Source: Coriobacteriia bacterium (lineage in GTDB: Bacteria > Actinomycetota > Coriobacteriia > Anaerosomatales > JAUVQN01). Taken from it: 9,729 nucleotides of DNA. The stretch is taken from positions 1 to 9,729 of the forward strand of contig JAUVQN010000042.1 of NCBI GenBank assembly GCA_030598125.1. Direction: 5' to 3'. Below are positions 7,663-9,729 of this stretch, in pieces (position 1 is the first letter of the stretch; each line of letters starts with the position of its first letter). The notes below the pieces were generated by a model. That model saw nothing but the letters and a program-made list of their open reading frames with translations. It searched no databases and was not told where the DNA came from. The position numbers and the translations under genes were made by a program.

Positions 7663-7691
7663 AGTATAGCAACCGTCACGCGGCGGCGACA
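7663..7691 (-). promoter_or_regulatory. Promoter of the dksA-like/lspA/rluD/RR/HK operon
   Basis: TGCTATACT on the minus strand (7671-7663) is an extended -10 element with 5 of 6 in the hexamer TATACT. The -35 region (TGTCGC, 7691-7686, 17-base spacing) is poor, as is usual when the -10 is extended. Transcription would start near 7656, giving a leader of about 64 bases before GTG 7592. This separates the operon from ileS, although read-through from ileS remains possible. Confidence 0.6.
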
Positions 7692-7701
7692 GAGCCGCGT
7701 G
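7677..7701. other. 8-bp perfect inverted repeat between ileS and the dksA-like gene
   Basis: CACGCGGC (7677-7684) and GCCGCGTG (7694-7701) form a perfect 8-base stem with a 9-base loop, beginning 19 bases after the ileS stop. It could fold as an RNA hairpin at the end of the ileS message. No U-tract follows, so intrinsic termination would be weak. The repeat also covers the -35 region of the downstream promoter, so a DNA-binding role is an alternative. Confidence 0.45.
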
Positions 7702-7719
7702 CGGGCGTGCCGTCTGCGG

Positions 7720-9729
7720 CTACTCGAGACCCGAGAGGACTCCCGCACACCGCTCGCACACGTCCGCATGCTCGGGGTCGATCCCGAGCGTCCGGAAGTT
7801 CCAGCAGCGCGGGCACTTCTCCCCGTCGGCCGGCTCCACTTCGACCTCGACACTCGGGTCCTCGCCTGCCTCCGCGCCGCCCGACGACTCGACCCCGACA
7901 TCGCTCACGATGAAGAGGTCCGCGAGCGCCGGACGCTCCCGCAAGGCTGCGAGAAGCGGGCCGTCGTCGCCCTCTTCGCGGACGCGCACGACGACCTTCG
8001 CAACCTGGCTCTTGGCTACGAGCTTGGCGTCTCGGGCCTCTTCGAGCGCCTTGGTGACCTCGGCACGGACGGCGAGCACGCGCTCGTAGACACCGCGCAA
8101 CTCTGCCGCCTCATCGTCGGGGACGTCGATGGAGGGCCACCCCGCCAACTGTACGGATCCCGCGGTCCTGAGCCGATCGGGCATGGAGTGCCAGACCTCC
8201 TCCGAAGTGAAGGAGAGGATAGGCGCGAGCATGCGCGCGAGTGCCGCAGTGATCTCTGCGAGGACGGTCTGGGCGCTCCTTCGGGAGCGCGAGTCCACGC
8301 TGTCCGAGTAGAGCCGGTCCTTCAGCACGTCCAGATAGAAGGCGGAAAGATCCGTCACGCAGTAGCCGAAGATCGTGCGGTAGACCTGGTGGGACGTCCA
8401 CGCCTCGTACGCACCGGTCACGCGATCCACGACGTCGGAGAGGCGCACCATCGCGTAGCGATCGAGTTCGGGCATGTGCTCCCAAGCCACGGCCATGGAG
8501 GGCTCGTAGTCGTCGAGGTTCCCGAGCATGAAGCGGAACGTGTTGCGGATGCGCCGGTACGCTTCCGACGTACGCTGCAGGATCTCTTCGGACACCGAGA
8601 CGTCCTGACTGTAGTCGGCGGACGCGACCCACAGGCGGATGATGTCGGCGCCGTAGGTCCCCATCACCTTGAGCGGGTCCACGACGTTGCCGAGCGACTT
8701 CGACATCTTGCGGCCGTCGCCGGCCACGATGAAGCCGTGCGTGAGAACGTGTTCGAAGGGGGCCGTCCCGATCGTCCCCACCGCCGTGAGTAGCGACGAC
8801 TGGAACCAACCGCGATGCTGATCCGAGCCCTCTAGGTACAGCTCGGCGGGCCTGTGCAGTTCGTCGCGGACCGCGAGCACGCTCTCGTGCGACGAGCCCG
8901 ACTCGAACCAGACGTCCAGGATGTCCGTCTCCGCCACGAGCTCGCTCCCGTCGCACGACGGGCACACGACGCCTTCCGGCAGATAGTCGGAGGGGTCTTT
9001 CGTGAACCAGGCATCCGCCCCTTCGGTGGCGAAGAGGTGCTCGACCGCGGAGAAGGTCTCGTCGTCTGCCACGACCTCGTTGCAGGCCGCGCAGTGGTGC
9101 ACGGGGATGGGGACGCCCCACGCACGCTGCCGGCTGATACACCAGTCGGGCCGCTCGGACACCATCGCGGAGATCCGGTTCACCGACCACGCCGGTACCC
9201 AGTCCACCTCGTCGATGGCCTTCATGGCGTCGTCGCGGAGGCCGGCCGCGTCCATCGAGATGAACCACTGCTCGGTCGCACGGAAGATCACGGGGCGCTT
9301 GCAGCGCCAGCAGTGTGGGTAGCTGTGGTCCGTCTTGCCGGCTCGGACGAGCGTGCCCGCATCCCCGAGCATCTCGATGATCTTCGGGTTGGCGTCGTCC
9401 ACGTGTATCCCGGCGAACGGACCTCCGCCCTCGTCGAAGACGCCGTCGTCGTCCACGGGCATCGGCGCGCGGAGACCGAACTCGACGCCGATCAGGAAGT
9501 CCTCATCGCCGTGCCCAGGCGCCGTATGCACGACGCCCGTGCCGGTCGACAGCTCCACGTGCGGACCGACGACCGCGACACCGGTCTGGTCCGGGTGGAT
9601 CGGGTGCGCGTACGTGAGCGACGTCAGCTCCGCACCCTTCGCCCGGCCCGGCAGCACCCGGTACTCCTCCCACCCGGCGACATCCGCGACCTGGTCCACG
9701 AGCTCCTCCGCGAGGACGACCGCTTCGCC
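7720..9729 (-). CDS. ileS: Isoleucyl-tRNA synthetase, C-terminal 669 residues (N-terminus beyond the right edge)
   Basis: This class I synthetase charges tRNA-Ile in the cytoplasm. The fragment is open to the window edge and begins inside the CP1 editing domain, with the editing-site motif GTGVVHTAPGHGDEDF near the visible start. It continues through PHCWRCKRPVIFRATEQWF, WCISRQRAWGVPIP, a CxxC pair (CAAC ... CPSC), DVWFESGSSHESVL and GSDQHRGWFQSSL. The KMSKS loop that stabilises the transition state lies in GRKMSKSLGN (8715-8686). An anticodon-binding helical domain follows, then a C-terminal zinc finger with CPRC and CERC in the last 30 residues, typical of the common bacterial type. The HIGH motif lies outside the window. 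The first visible GTG, at 9699, is an internal codon, not the start. It lies upstream of the dksA-like gene on the same strand. Confidence 0.98.
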   Translation of the reverse strand, partial: GEAVVLAEELVDQVADVAGWEEYRVLPGRAKGAELTSLTYAHPIHPDQTGVAVVGPHVELSTGTGVVHTAPGHGDEDFLIGVEFGLRAPMPVDDDGVFDEGGGPFAGIHVDDANPKIIEMLGDAGTLVRAGKTDHSYPHCWRCKRPVIFRATEQWFISMDAAGLRDDAMKAIDEVDWVPAWSVNRISAMVSERPDWCISRQRAWGVPIPVHHCAACNEVVADDETFSAVEHLFATEGADAWFTKDPSDYLPEGVVCPSCDGSELVAETDILDVWFESGSSHESVLAVRDELHRPAELYLEGSDQHRGWFQSSLLTAVGTIGTAPFEHVLTHGFIVAGDGRKMSKSLGNVVDPLKVMGTYGADIIRLWVASADYSQDVSVSEEILQRTSEAYRRIRNTFRFMLGNLDDYEPSMAVAWEHMPELDRYAMVRLSDVVDRVTGAYEAWTSHQVYRTIFGYCVTDLSAFYLDVLKDRLYSDSVDSRSRRSAQTVLAEITAALARMLAPILSFTSEEVWHSMPDRLRTAGSVQLAGWPSIDVPDDEAAELRGVYERVLAVRAEVTKALEEARDAKLVAKSQVAKVVVRVREEGDDGPLLAALRERPALADLFIVSDVGVESSGGAEAGEDPSVEVEVEPADGEKCPRCWNFRTLGIDPEHADVCERCAGVLSGLE

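Noticed and set aside
7465..8793. Plus-strand open frame (442 codons) opposite ileS and the dksA-like gene
   Set aside because: It crosses a promoter and two well-identified genes, has no family motif, and reads as complement-strand composition.

Overview
The window reads as a high-GC bacterial chromosome segment, most likely from an Actinomycetota-type lineage. A free-living Coriobacteriia relative is my best guess; that taxonomic call is inference. The reasons are the strong G/C bias at third codon positions, a secreted protease anchored by CWB2 repeats, one apparently leaderless gene, frequent GTG starts and tightly overlapping genes. I see no tRNA, rRNA, CRISPR array, insertion sequence or phage gene.

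Right side, all on the minus strand and read from the right edge leftwards: the C-terminal 669 codons of isoleucyl-tRNA synthetase (ileS, start outside the window); a 127-bp spacer holding a good extended -10 promoter; a TraR/DksA-type zinc-finger protein; lipoprotein signal peptidase (lspA); an RluD-type 23S rRNA pseudouridine synthase; a stand-alone receiver-domain response regulator; and a large soluble sensor kinase (REC-PAS-GAF-PAS-HisKA-HATPase). From the DksA-like gene to the kinase, neighbours overlap by 4 to 19 bp or are separated by only 24 bp, so they look like one operon.

Left side: a plus-strand secreted S8 (subtilisin-like) protease with three C-terminal cell-wall-binding repeats converges on the kinase, and the two stop codons share one CTAG tetranucleotide. 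A 304-bp divergent intergenic region separates the protease from pyrR (minus strand, cut by the left edge). That region holds a candidate leaderless promoter with a perfect palindrome for the protease, and a pyrR leader with a near-consensus PyrR-binding hairpin.

The overall order ileS - dksA-like - lspA - rluD - [insert] - pyrR is the arrangement known from Bacillus subtilis (ileS-ylyA-lspA-ylyB-pyrR), with about 5.1 kb of signalling and wall-protease genes placed between rluD and pyrR. The housekeeping genes cover Ile-tRNA charging, lipoprotein maturation, ribosome modification and pyrimidine control. The inserted block looks like a sensory and cell-surface module that has joined the operon.
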